The position numbers and the translations under genes were made by a program. This document shows, piece by piece, positions 62,364-64,000 of a stretch of 64,000 bases of DNA. Where the stretch lies: positions 1-64,000 of the forward strand of contig NZ_JABAIJ010000001.1 of assembly GCF_012641435.1 (NCBI RefSeq), given 5' to 3'. Under the pieces are notes generated by a model that did no database searches, was not told the origin of the DNA, and saw nothing but the letters and a program-made list of their open reading frames with translations. This stretch comes from Rhizobium sp. P38BS-XIX (GTDB lineage Bacteria > Pseudomonadota > Alphaproteobacteria > Rhizobiales > Rhizobiaceae). Every line of letters begins with the position of its first letter. The stretch's first letter is position 1.

Positions 62364-64000
<1,637 letters not shown>

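Overview
The window is a stretch of alphaproteobacterial chromosome, almost certainly from a Rhizobium or close relative (Rhizobiaceae). The evidence is gene content: bioM-bioN-bioY biotin uptake genes, BA14K, IalB, DUF1217, DUF6101, DUF1344 and HPE1-like proteins, two chemoreceptors, a 2-gene betaine-demethylase-like oxygenase system, and a high-G+C, Asp/Glu-Gly-Arg-rich coding style throughout. Genes are packed densely on both strands. I see no insertion sequence, phage, plasmid functions, CRISPR array, tRNA or rRNA. It reads as core chromosome rather than an accessory island.

Layout. 1-5.5 kb: tail of a glycine-rich protein, glyS, a DUF523 gene, a cache-domain chemoreceptor and an HPE1-like secreted protein. 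5.5-14.6 kb: purD divergent from tex, then cfa, a small lipoprotein, a MipA/OmpV porin-like protein, ubiA, a GNAT enzyme and DUF6101. 14.9-20.7 kb: a DUF1217 protein with about seven internal repeats, and a large FtsK translocase with no visible membrane domain. 20.7-25.7 kb: a MOSC protein and a PhnF/HutC-type GntR regulator sharing one perfect 20-bp palindrome, then a D-2-hydroxyacid dehydrogenase-like flavoprotein with tsaC/sua5, a hypothetical gene and an ACT-domain protein. 25.9-28.6 kb: a cobalamin riboswitch leading into gbcA-gbcB-like genes. 28.6-40.9 kb: a GH25-type hydrolase with a CtrA-like site, BA14K, CorA/ZntB transporter, acyl-CoA dehydrogenase plus enoyl-CoA hydratase, tlyA plus a TrmA/RlmD-type methyltransferase, DUF4424, a second chemoreceptor and a GAF-GGDEF cyclase.

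41-56 kb: dxs, pirin, xseB and a histone-deacetylase-family gene on the minus strand; a thioesterase-like gene behind a second CtrA-like site; the bioM-N-Y operon; a YcaQ-type glycosylase; a GNAT; the aroC-ribBA pair; DUF1344; a DnaJ-like gene, fabI and a histidine phosphatase; and a surface lipoprotein divergent from pdxH. 57-64 kb: polysaccharide deacetylase, a D,D-carboxypeptidase with SPOR domain, a MazG-like gene, ialB-tldD, and the start of the cytochrome c oxidase operon (coxB, coxA cut by the window edge).

The most notable signals are: the B12 riboswitch upstream of a Rieske-type betaine demethylase system; the shared GntR operator; two exact TTAA-N7-TTAA sites, both in front of genes; the seven-repeat DUF1217 protein; the membrane-less FtsK; and the RibBA whose GTP cyclohydrolase half has lost its zinc ligands. 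All functional names rest on motif recognition from the translated sequence; no database search was possible.
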